A stretch of 12,068 nt of DNA from positions 1-12,068 of the forward strand of contig CAZYQK010000102.1 in the NCBI GenBank assembly GCA_964650245.1, read 5' to 3'. Positions 6,789-12,068 of this stretch are shown here, in pieces (position 1 is the stretch's first letter; each line of letters starts with the position of its first letter). The notes under the pieces are model-generated. The model did no database searches, was not told the DNA's origin, and was given only the letters and a program-made list of their open reading frames with translations. This DNA is from WS-2 sp964650245. Its GTDB lineage: Bacteria > Eisenbacteria > RBG-16-71-46. The position numbers and the translations under genes are program-made.

Positions 6789-7268
6789 ATGGTCCGTGAA
6801 GAAGACTCCGCGGAGCGGGTGATCGCGCAGAATCGCCGCGCGCGCCACGACTACCTGATCCTCGAGACCGTCGAGGCGGGGCTGGTGCTGACCGGCACCG
6901 AGGTCAAGAGCCTGCGGGTGGGCAAGGCGAGCCTCGCGGAGGCCTACGCCACGGTCGAGGGCGGGGCGGCGGTCGTGCGCCAGCTGCACATTCCGCCCTA
7001 CGAGCAGGGCAACCGCTTCAACCCCGACCCGGTGCGCCCGCGCCGCCTGCTGCTCCACCGCGCCGAGATCGGGAAGCTCGAGGCCGCGGTCGCGAGGAAG
7101 GGGCACACCATCATTCCCCTGAAACTCTACTTCTCACACGGCTACGCCAAGCTGCTGCTGGGGGTGGCGCGCGGCAAGCAGACCCACGACAAACGCCACG
7201 CCATCGCCGAGCGCGACGCGAAGCGCGAGATCGCCCGCGCGCGGCGCGGAGCGGAGCGCGGCGGATGA
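6789..7268 (+). CDS. smpB: SsrA-binding protein SmpB
   Basis: SmpB binds tmRNA and brings it to ribosomes stalled on broken mRNAs, where trans-translation frees the ribosome and tags the peptide for degradation. The 159-residue protein has the normal length and conserved blocks: AQNRRARHDY (13-22), GLVLTGTEVKSLRVGKASL (31-49), HIPPYEQGNRFNPDP (67-81), RRLLLHRAEI (85-94), and GVARGKQTHDKR (125-136), whose KQTHDKR signature precedes the positively charged C-terminal tail that enters the mRNA channel. The start is the first ATG in frame, 80 bases after tRNA-Leu; no strong Shine-Dalgarno site is visible. Its stop overlaps the amidase start (ATGA), indicating translational coupling. The tmRNA gene ssrA is not seen in this window. 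Confidence 0.97.
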   Translation: MVREEDSAERVIAQNRRARHDYLILETVEAGLVLTGTEVKSLRVGKASLAEAYATVEGGAAVVRQLHIPPYEQGNRFNPDPVRPRRLLLHRAEIGKLEAAVARKGHTIIPLKLYFSHGYAKLLLGVARGKQTHDKRHAIAERDAKREIARARRGAERGG

Positions 7269-8677
7269 GAGAACGCCGGCCCGCGAGCCCGGCGCGCGCG
7301 CTCGGCGCGATCGGCGCGCTCGTGCTGCTGCTCGCGCCCGGGGGGCGAGCCGCCCCGCCGTCCGGCCCCGAGACGGTTCCGATCACGCGCCTCGACGGCA
7401 AACCCCACCTCGGCGCCAACGATCTCGCGCGGCTGCTGGACGCGGCCAAGTTCTGGCGCGCCGACGTGCGCAAGCTGGTGATCCGCAGCGGCAGCCATCG
7501 CGTGGTGCTGACCGTCGACAACCCGTTCGCGGTGATCGACGACCGCACGGTGCGGCTGCCCTCGCCGGTGCGATCGCTGCGGGGCGAACTTCAGATTCCG
7601 GTGGCGCTGCTCGATTCCCTGCCGCGCGACAGCGCGCTCGCGCGCCTGCTCTACGACCCGCGCCGCGAGAGCGTCGTGGTGCTGCCCCCGGGCGGCGTGG
7701 TGCGGCCGCCGCGGGTCACGGTGATGGAGGGCGTGACCCGGCTGGTCTTCCCGGCCGACCGGCCGGAGGACGTCGCGGTGGTCAGCCGCGACCGCGCCCA
7801 CTTTCGCCTGCGCTTCGGCGGGTTTTTCGCGGGGGTGCTGCCCGACACCCTGCCGCGAGGGGCCCTGGTCCGCTCCATCCGGCCGATCGCCTCCGCCACC
7901 GGCAGCGCGTTCGAGCTCAAGGTCGCGCCCGAGGCGGAGGGCTTCCGCGTCCTCGGCGAGCGCGGGGGGCCCCGCGTGACGATCGAGTTCGCGCGCCGAC
8001 TCGGGGCGGGGCTCGAGGTCTTCGCGCCCGAGGGTCCGCCCGGCCCCCGCAGGCCCCGGGTCATCGTGCTCGATCCGGGCCACGGCGGCGACGACGTCGG
8101 GGTCCGGGTGAACGGCGCGCTGGAGAAGGAGCTGACGCTCTCGCTCGCCCGCGCGCTCCAGGCCGAGCTCGAGCGGCGGCTCCCGGCGCGCGTGTTCCTA
8201 ACGCGCGCGAGCGATGTGGCGCTCAGTGCGGACCAGCGCGCAGAGGCCGCCAACCGCGTGGGCGCCGATCTCGTGATCTCGCTCCATTTCGACGGGTTCC
8301 CGAGCCCGCGCGCGCGGGGTGCCACCGCCTACTGCCCGCCTGCCACGTTTGGAGCGAGAGGCGCTGCGGGGCGCGCGGGCGGGCTCGCCCCGGTCGCGGT
8401 GCTGCCCTGGCGCGACGTCGCGACGCGGCACGCCGTCGAATCGCGCGCCCTGGCGGAGTCGGTGCTGGGATCGCTGGCGCTCCACGACCTCGGTCCCACG
8501 CGGCTGCGCGAGCTGCTGCCGTACAGCCTGCTGGGGGTGAACGCCCCCGGCATCCTGCTCGAGTGCGCCACCCTCACGTCGCCCTCCGACCTGGCACGGG
8601 TCGGGGCCCCGGGGGGAATCCCGGCGCTCGCGGCCGGGATCGCGGAGGGCATCGTGGCCTGGCAGCGGAACGAGTGA
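7265..8677 (+). CDS. N-acetylmuramoyl-L-alanine amidase (amidase_3 family)
   Basis: This exported zinc hydrolase cleaves the amide bond between MurNAc and L-alanine in peptidoglycan, acting in the periplasm on cell separation or wall turnover. Of 470 residues, about 11-30 form a signal peptide or anchor. Residues 38-140 resemble the copper-amine-oxidase-N-like fold seen in other wall enzymes (GKPHLGANDLARLL, QIPVALLDSL). Residues 150-245 look like an AMIN-type beta domain. The catalytic domain spans about 264-468: VIVLDPGHGG with zinc ligand His273, EKE with Glu287, LVISLHFDG with His341, and the catalytic Glu433 in GILLECATLTSP. LHFDG and LLECATL differ from the common LHAN and VEXGF versions, but the key residues are kept. 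It overlaps smpB by four bases and the next gene by four (GTGA). Confidence 0.92.
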   Translation: MRERRPASPARALGAIGALVLLLAPGGRAAPPSGPETVPITRLDGKPHLGANDLARLLDAAKFWRADVRKLVIRSGSHRVVLTVDNPFAVIDDRTVRLPSPVRSLRGELQIPVALLDSLPRDSALARLLYDPRRESVVVLPPGGVVRPPRVTVMEGVTRLVFPADRPEDVAVVSRDRAHFRLRFGGFFAGVLPDTLPRGALVRSIRPIASATGSAFELKVAPEAEGFRVLGERGGPRVTIEFARRLGAGLEVFAPEGPPGPRRPRVIVLDPGHGGDDVGVRVNGALEKELTLSLARALQAELERRLPARVFLTRASDVALSADQRAEAANRVGADLVISLHFDGFPSPRARGATAYCPPATFGARGAAGRAGGLAPVAVLPWRDVATRHAVESRALAESVLGSLALHDLGPTRLRELLPYSLLGVNAPGILLECATLTSPSDLARVGAPGGIPALAAGIAEGIVAWQRNE

Positions 8678-9219
8678 GCGCAGTGCGGCGCGTGCTGGTT
8701 GTGGGCCTGATTCTCGCTGTGCTAGCGTGGCTCGCGTGGCGCCAGATCGAGCGCGCGAGCGCGCCCGAGGCCACACCCGCAGCCGCCGATTCGGCGACGG
8801 CGGGATTCAAGGCGGTGCGGCTCTACTTCGCTTCCTCAGACGGCGACAGCCTGGCGAAGGAGACGCGCGAGCTGGTCGAGCCCGCGACACTGCACGACCG
8901 GGTGTCGGCGCTGGTGGAGGCACTCGACCGCGGCCCGGCCGCAGGCGGCGTGGCGGTGCTGCCGGCGGGCACTTCGGTGCGCTTCGTCTACCTGGACGAA
9001 AGCGGGCTGCTCACGGTCGATCTGTCCCGCTCGTTCGTTCAGGGGTTTCACGGCGGATCGGGCGCCGAGTATCTCGCGGTCGCGTCGCTGGTGCGCACGC
9101 TCGCGGGAAACCTGCCGGAGGTGAAGCGCGTGCTGCTGGTGTGCGGAGGCGAGCCGCTCGCCACGCTGGGCGGTCACGTGCCGCTCGATCGACCCATGGA
9201 CATCTCGGACTGGCCCTGA
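8674..9219 (+). CDS. GerMN-domain membrane-anchored protein
   Basis: A 181-residue protein with an N-terminal membrane anchor (about 6-22), a short Ala/Pro-rich linker and one GerMN domain (about 46-165). The pattern is VRLYFASSDGDSL (48-60), a Val-Glu-Ala-Leu helix (80-84), LPAGTSVRFVYLDESGLLTVDLS (from 96), then an AEYLAVASLVRTLAGN helix (131-146), KRVLLVCGGEPLATLGGHV and a final DRPM. In Bacillus GerM the domain has a role in sporulation and germination linked to the cell wall. GerMN proteins also occur widely in non-spore-formers beside amidases, with unknown biochemical role. I chose GTG 8674 because it overlaps the amidase stop; GTG 8683 is the alternative, three residues shorter. The in-frame codons back to 8563 lie inside the amidase gene and are not part of it. 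A wall-associated function is inferred from its neighbours, amidase and murI. Confidence 0.85.
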   Translation: MSAVRRVLVVGLILAVLAWLAWRQIERASAPEATPAAADSATAGFKAVRLYFASSDGDSLAKETRELVEPATLHDRVSALVEALDRGPAAGGVAVLPAGTSVRFVYLDESGLLTVDLSRSFVQGFHGGSGAEYLAVASLVRTLAGNLPEVKRVLLVCGGEPLATLGGHVPLDRPMDISDWP

Positions 9220-9229
9220 GAGGAGCCTG

Positions 9230-10090
9230 ATGCCCGCCACGCATGATCCCCGCCCGGTCGGGGTATTCGACTCCGGACTCGGCGGCCTGACCTCGGTGCG
9301 CGAGCTGTTCCGCCTGCTGCCCGGCGAGCCGGTGGTCTACTTCGGGGACACCGCGCGGCTGCCCTACGGCGGCAAGTCGCGCGAGACGGTGACGCGCTTC
9401 GCGCTCGAAATCGCCGCGTTCCTGGTCCGCCAGAACATCAAGTGCCTGCTGGTGGCGTGCAACACCGCCTCGTCCTACGCGCTGGAGGTGCTCGCGCGCC
9501 GCGTCGAGGTGCCGGTGCTCGGCGTCATCGAGCCCGCGGTGCGCGCGGCGGTGGCGGCCAGCCCCCACGGCCGCATCGGCGTGATCGGCACGCTGGGCAC
9601 GGTGGGCAGTGCCGCCTACCCGGCGGCGATCGCCCGGGTGGCCCCCGGCGCGAGCGTCATCTCGCGGGCCTGCCCGTTGTTCGTGCCGCTGATCGAGGAG
9701 GGCTGGATCGACCACGCGGTCACGCGCCAGGTGGCAGAGGAGTACCTGGTCGAGCTCAAGGCCGGGCACGTCGAGAGCCTGATCCTGGGCTGCACCCATT
9801 ACCCGCTGATCGCCCCGCTGCTCGGCTCGCTGATGGGGCCCGGGGTGAAGCTGATCGATTCGGGGGCCGAGGCGGCCCGCGCCGTCGCCGCGCTGTTGCG
9901 CGAGCGCGGTCAGCTCGCGGCGGGGAGCCCCGAGCACCAGTTCTACGTCAGCGACGAGCCGCGCAATTTCAAGCGCATCGCCCAGTCATTCCTGAGCCGC
10001 GAGCTGCCGCACACCACGGTGGTGGATCAGACCGACCTGCCGTGGTTCGAGCGCCCGCCGGCCCGCCGCGAGTCGGAGCTGACCGGATGA
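9230..10090 (+). CDS. murI: Glutamate racemase
   Basis: MurI interconverts L- and D-glutamate without a cofactor, supplying D-Glu for UDP-MurNAc-pentapeptide. The 286-residue protein is a little longer than usual because of a C-terminal extension. GVFDSGLGGLT (11-21) holds Asp14 and Ser15. YFGDTARLPYG (37-47) follows. The two catalytic cysteines are Cys77 in VACNTAS and Cys188 in LGCTHYPL, with His190 beside the second. Both racemization half-sites are intact. A good Shine-Dalgarno site (AGGAG, 9221-9225) precedes the ATG. It starts ten bases after the GerMN gene and overlaps rph by four bases (ATGA), placing it in the middle of the coupled cluster. Confidence 0.97.
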   Translation: MPATHDPRPVGVFDSGLGGLTSVRELFRLLPGEPVVYFGDTARLPYGGKSRETVTRFALEIAAFLVRQNIKCLLVACNTASSYALEVLARRVEVPVLGVIEPAVRAAVAASPHGRIGVIGTLGTVGSAAYPAAIARVAPGASVISRACPLFVPLIEEGWIDHAVTRQVAEEYLVELKAGHVESLILGCTHYPLIAPLLGSLMGPGVKLIDSGAEAARAVAALLRERGQLAAGSPEHQFYVSDEPRNFKRIAQSFLSRELPHTTVVDQTDLPWFERPPARRESELTG

Positions 10091-10875
10091 CCCGCCCGCC
10101 CCAGGCGATCCGCGCGCGCGAGGCCGAGGGAGAGCGGCCGAAAGCTTTCGCGCGGCCCGACGGCCGCCCGCCGCGGCGGATGCGCCCGCTCAAGATCGAG
10201 CGCGGGGTCATCCCCCACGCCGAGGGCTCGGCGCTCATCCGCATGGGGCGAACCCGCGTGATGTGCACCGCGACCGTCGAGGAGCGGGTGTCGAACTGGC
10301 TGCGCGGGCAGGGTCGCGGCTGGGTGACCGCCGAGTACGGCATGCTGCCGCGGGCGACCGGCGAGCGCACGCCGCGCAGCGCCCAGACCGGCGGGCGGGC
10401 GCAGGAGATTCAGCGCCTGATCGGCCGCTCGCTGCGCGCGGTCACCGACCTCACCGCGTTCGGCGAGCGCACCATCGTGCTCGACTGCGACGTGCTCCAG
10501 GCCGACGGCGGCACCCGCACCGCCGCCGTCAACGGCGCGCTGGTGGCGCTCCACGACGCCTTTCTCGCGCTTTCGAACCGGGGCCATCTGGCGCGCCCGC
10601 CATTCCGCGACACGGTAGCCGCGATCTCGGTCGGCGTGGTGGAGGGTGTCCCGTGCCTCGACCTCGCATACGCCGAGGACTCGAAGGCGCAGGTGGACAT
10701 GAACGTGGTGATGACGGGCACCGGGCGCTTCGTCGAGGTGCAGGGCACCGGCGAGGGCGTCTCGTTCAGCGAAGCCGAGCTGCGGGCGATGCTCAGGCTC
10801 GCGCGTTCGGGCGTCCGCCGCATCGTGGCGGCCCAGCGCCGGCTGCTGGCGGGCTCGGGCCTGCTCCCTTCATAG
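10087..10875 (+). CDS. rph: Ribonuclease PH
   Basis: A phosphorolytic 3'-5' exoribonuclease that trims tRNA 3' ends using phosphate and releases nucleoside diphosphates; the family forms hexameric rings. The protein has 262 residues from the ATG overlapping the murI stop, about 20 more than typical. The extra part is residues 1-22, before RPDGRPPRRMRPLKIERG (23-40), the usual N-terminus. Other signatures are YGMLPRAT (84-91), TGGRAQEIQRLIGRSLR (101-117), DCDVLQADGGTRTAAVNGA (133-151), YAEDSKAQVDMNVVMTG (195-211) with acidic Asp198 and Asp204, and QGTGEG (219-224). The phosphate-binding and catalytic residues appear intact. Open-frame codons upstream of 10087 lie inside murI and are not part of this gene. 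Its likely substrates include the encoded-CCA tRNAs nearby. Confidence 0.95.
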   Translation: MTRPPQAIRAREAEGERPKAFARPDGRPPRRMRPLKIERGVIPHAEGSALIRMGRTRVMCTATVEERVSNWLRGQGRGWVTAEYGMLPRATGERTPRSAQTGGRAQEIQRLIGRSLRAVTDLTAFGERTIVLDCDVLQADGGTRTAAVNGALVALHDAFLALSNRGHLARPPFRDTVAAISVGVVEGVPCLDLAYAEDSKAQVDMNVVMTGTGRFVEVQGTGEGVSFSEAELRAMLRLARSGVRRIVAAQRRLLAGSGLLPS

Positions 10876-11063
10876 CCACCGGGCGCGGGGCGTCGAGCGC
10901 GTGCGCGCCCCCTCCCGCCGGGGGCTCGTGCGCTGCCTCCTCGATGGTCCCGCGGCCGGTCCTTTGTGCGCCGGGCCGCAAACCGGCTAGTGTGCCGCCG
11001 CGCGCGGAGTGCGGCGGTCCGACGTCGGCACTCTCCGCGCGAACGATCACGAGGAACCGCGGC
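10876..11063 (+). other. 188-base GC-rich spacer between rph and rdgB
   Basis: This is the only sizeable break in the smpB-rdgB cluster, and no gene is visible in it. It holds two inverted repeats. GGGCGCG (10881-10887) pairs with CGCGCCC (10904-10910) over a 16-base loop, five bases after the rph stop. CCGCCGC (10995-11001) pairs with GCGGCGG (11011-11017) over nine bases. A weak promoter-like pair, TTGTGC (10964-10969) and TAGTGT (10988-10993), has 18-base spacing. Together these could mean rdgB is separately transcribed, but each signal is weak. Confidence 0.4.
11051..11056 (+). promoter_or_regulatory. Shine-Dalgarno site that sets the rdgB start
   Basis: GAGGAA ends seven bases before GTG 11064. 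The protein from this GTG begins MKVVLATFNGDK, exactly where the family normally starts. In-frame codons further upstream belong to the spacer and to another frame of rph. Confidence 0.7.
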
Positions 11064-11651
11064 GTGAAAGTCGTGCTGGCCACCTTCAACGGGGACAAGC
11101 TGCGCGAGATGCGCGAGCTGCTCCAGCTCGACTGGGCCGAGCTGGTCAGCCTGCGCGACTTCGCAGGCACCTCGGTGCCGCCCGAGGTGGGCAAGACTCT
11201 CGAGGAAAACGCGCTGGCCAAGGCGCGCGCGGCCCACCGGATGACCGGGCTTCCCGCCATCGCGGACGATACCGGTCTCGAGGTGGACGCGCTGGGTGGC
11301 CGGCCCGGCGTCTACACCGCTCGCTTCGCGGGCCCGGACGCCAGCTACGCGCAGAATCTCCATCGGCTGCTCGAGGTCATGACCGGGGTGGAGCCGGCGC
11401 GTCGCACGGCCCGGTTCCGCACGGTGTGTGCGGCGTGTTTCCCCAACATGGCAGAGTGCGTTGGCATTGGCGTGCTGGAAGGGCGCATCACCGAGCATCC
11501 GCGCGGCGCGGGCGGCTTCGGCTACGACCCGGTGTTCGAGGTCGCGGAGCTCGGCAAGACGCTGGCCGAGATGGAGCCGGAGGAGAAGAACGCACTTTCG
11601 CACCGCGCCCGCGCAGCGGCGGAGCTGGTGCGCAGGCTGGCCGGGGCCTGA
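11064..11651 (+). CDS. rdgB: XTP/dITP pyrophosphatase (HAM1/RdgB family)
   Basis: This enzyme hydrolyses dITP, XTP and related deaminated purine triphosphates to monophosphate and pyrophosphate, keeping them out of DNA and RNA. The 195-residue length is normal. Signatures are LATFNGDKLREM (5-16), the substrate-pocket ADDTGLEVDAL (67-77) with catalytic Asp69, GRPGVYTARFAG (79-90), GGFGYDPVF (150-158) and EKNALSHRARA (174-184), whose SHR recognises the base. It starts at GTG 11064. It is the last plus-strand gene. The 65 bases to the convergent tRNA-His (11652-11716) show no gene and no convincing terminator. Confidence 0.96.
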   Translation: MKVVLATFNGDKLREMRELLQLDWAELVSLRDFAGTSVPPEVGKTLEENALAKARAAHRMTGLPAIADDTGLEVDALGGRPGVYTARFAGPDASYAQNLHRLLEVMTGVEPARRTARFRTVCAACFPNMAECVGIGVLEGRITEHPRGAGGFGYDPVFEVAELGKTLAEMEPEEKNALSHRARAAAELVRRLAGA

Positions 11652-11716
11652 GGCCTCGCGCGGCGGCTCGTGGGGCGGGGGAGCGAGGGTCGGCCGAAGC
11701 GGGTGGGACGAGGAAA

Positions 11717-11793
11717 TGGGGTGGATGACGGGGATCGAACCCGCGACACCTGGAGCCACAGTCCAGTGCTCTACCAACTGAGCTACATCCACC
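11717..11793 (-). tRNA. tRNA-His (anticodon GTG), CCA and G-1 encoded
   Basis: On the minus strand, acceptor GTGGATG (11792-11786) pairs with CATCCAC (11727-11721). The anticodon stem CTGGA/TCCAG encloses CTGTGGC, with anticodon GTG at 11759-11757. An extra 5' G (position 11793) faces discriminator C73 (position 11720), the G-1:C73 pair that identifies bacterial tRNA-His. CCA is encoded at 11719-11717. It is the last of the three minus-strand tRNAs. Confidence 0.97.
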
Positions 11794-11879
11794 ACCACCC
11801 AGGTTCCGGACGGGGCAGGCTGCCGGCGCATCGCGCCCCGGGCATCTGTGGCTTTCCGGAGCGCGGGACGGCCGCACGT

Positions 11880-11956
11880 TGGCGCGCCTGGAGGGAATCG
11901 AACCCCCGACCGACGGATTAGAAATCCGTTGCTCTATCCTTCTGAGCTACAGGCGC
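11880..11956 (-). tRNA. tRNA-Arg (anticodon TCT), CCA encoded
   Basis: On the minus strand, acceptor GCGCCTG (11956-11950) pairs with CAGGCGC (11890-11884). The stem ACGGA/TCCGT encloses TTTCTAA, with anticodon TCT at 11922-11920, which reads the rare AGA/AGG arginine codons. Discriminator G is followed by an encoded CCA (11882-11880). An 86-base spacer separates it from tRNA-His. Confidence 0.97.
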
Positions 11957-11972
11957 GGGGCTCGCGTCTTCG

Positions 11973-11996
11973 GGCCGCGATACCGGGATCGCGGCC
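11973..11996 (-). other. Hairpin in the tRNA-Pro/tRNA-Arg spacer
   Basis: GGCCGCGAT and ATCGCGGCC form a perfect 9-bp stem with a six-base loop in the 50-base gap between the tRNAs. No T-run follows in the direction of transcription, so it may be a processing or spacer structure in a shared precursor rather than a terminator. Confidence 0.5.
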
Positions 11997-12001
11997 AACA
12001 G

Positions 12002-12068
<67 letters not shown>

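Noticed and set aside
6628..6822. Small plus-strand reading frame starting MAELADALDSG
   Set aside because: It is a translation of tRNA-Leu itself, a well-known false protein found wherever this tRNA occurs.
7142..8083. 313-codon minus-strand open frame opposite the amidase gene
   Set aside because: Shadow of the amidase gene, low-complexity composition and no ribosome-binding site.
9442..10086. Upstream extension of the rph frame into murI
   Set aside because: murI in its own frame is complete with both catalytic cysteines; the extension is Arg/Gly-rich shadow sequence, so there is no murI-overlapping fusion.
10263..11063. Upstream extension of the rdgB frame through rph and the spacer
   Set aside because: rph is intact in another frame and rdgB has a good GTG start with a Shine-Dalgarno site at 11051.
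10410..11831. 473-codon minus-strand open frame across rph, rdgB and tRNA-His
   Set aside because: It crosses two well-supported genes and a tRNA and has no domain.
11488..11877. Minus-strand frames with CSSVGRALDCGSRCRGFDPRHP or VAQLVEHWTVAPGVAGSIPV
   Set aside because: They are sense-strand translations of tRNA-His, again common false proteins.
11670..11921. Plus-strand frame containing DGDRTRDTWSHSPVLYQLSY and WRESNPRPTD
   Set aside because: It reads antisense through tRNA-His and tRNA-Arg; these peptides are familiar artefacts of tRNA genes.

Overview
The window is very GC-rich with strong G/C preference at third codon positions, compact gene spacing and many GTG or ATGA-type overlapping starts. 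It looks like ordinary chromosome of a high-GC, probably diderm bacterium. A secreted lamin-tail protein ending in a WGRVKTLYR-like tail, a split transketolase and a beta-barrel-like partial protein fit an FCB-type or candidate-phylum lineage (Eisenbacteria- or Gemmatimonadota-like). That placement is an impression, not a computed assignment. No phage, insertion sequence, CRISPR array or origin is visible.

Layout. Positions 1-702 hold the 3' end of an unrecognised gene that resembles an outer-membrane beta-barrel C-terminus. A class I aminotransferase follows (718-1887) and ends in a perfect 14-bp hairpin. Next come a secreted lamin-tail-domain protein (2053-2691), the two subunits of a split transketolase (2787-3698 and 3748-4725) and a GT39-like membrane glycosyltransferase (4770-6524). 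A strong sigma70-type promoter then drives tRNA-Leu(CAG) (6622-6708).

From 6789 to 11651 lies a mostly overlapping cluster: smpB, an amidase_3 N-acetylmuramoyl-L-alanine amidase, a GerMN-domain membrane protein, murI, rph and rdgB. It combines ribosome rescue and RNA maturation (SmpB, RNase PH), cell-wall precursor supply and wall hydrolysis (MurI, amidase, GerMN) and nucleotide-pool cleaning (RdgB). The murI/gerM/rph/rdgB association is also known from Firmicutes such as Bacillus subtilis (racE-gerM-rph-ysnA).

The right edge carries a convergent minus-strand tRNA cluster, transcribed Pro(TGG), Arg(TCT), His(GTG); tRNA-Pro is cut by the window end. Leu, Arg and His encode their CCA ends but Pro does not.

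I found no convincing undescribed multi-gene system. The leads most worth a second look are the C-terminal tail of the lamin-tail protein, a sigma54-like promoter candidate in front of it, the cell-wall/RNA cluster with GerMN, and the mixed CCA status of the tRNAs.
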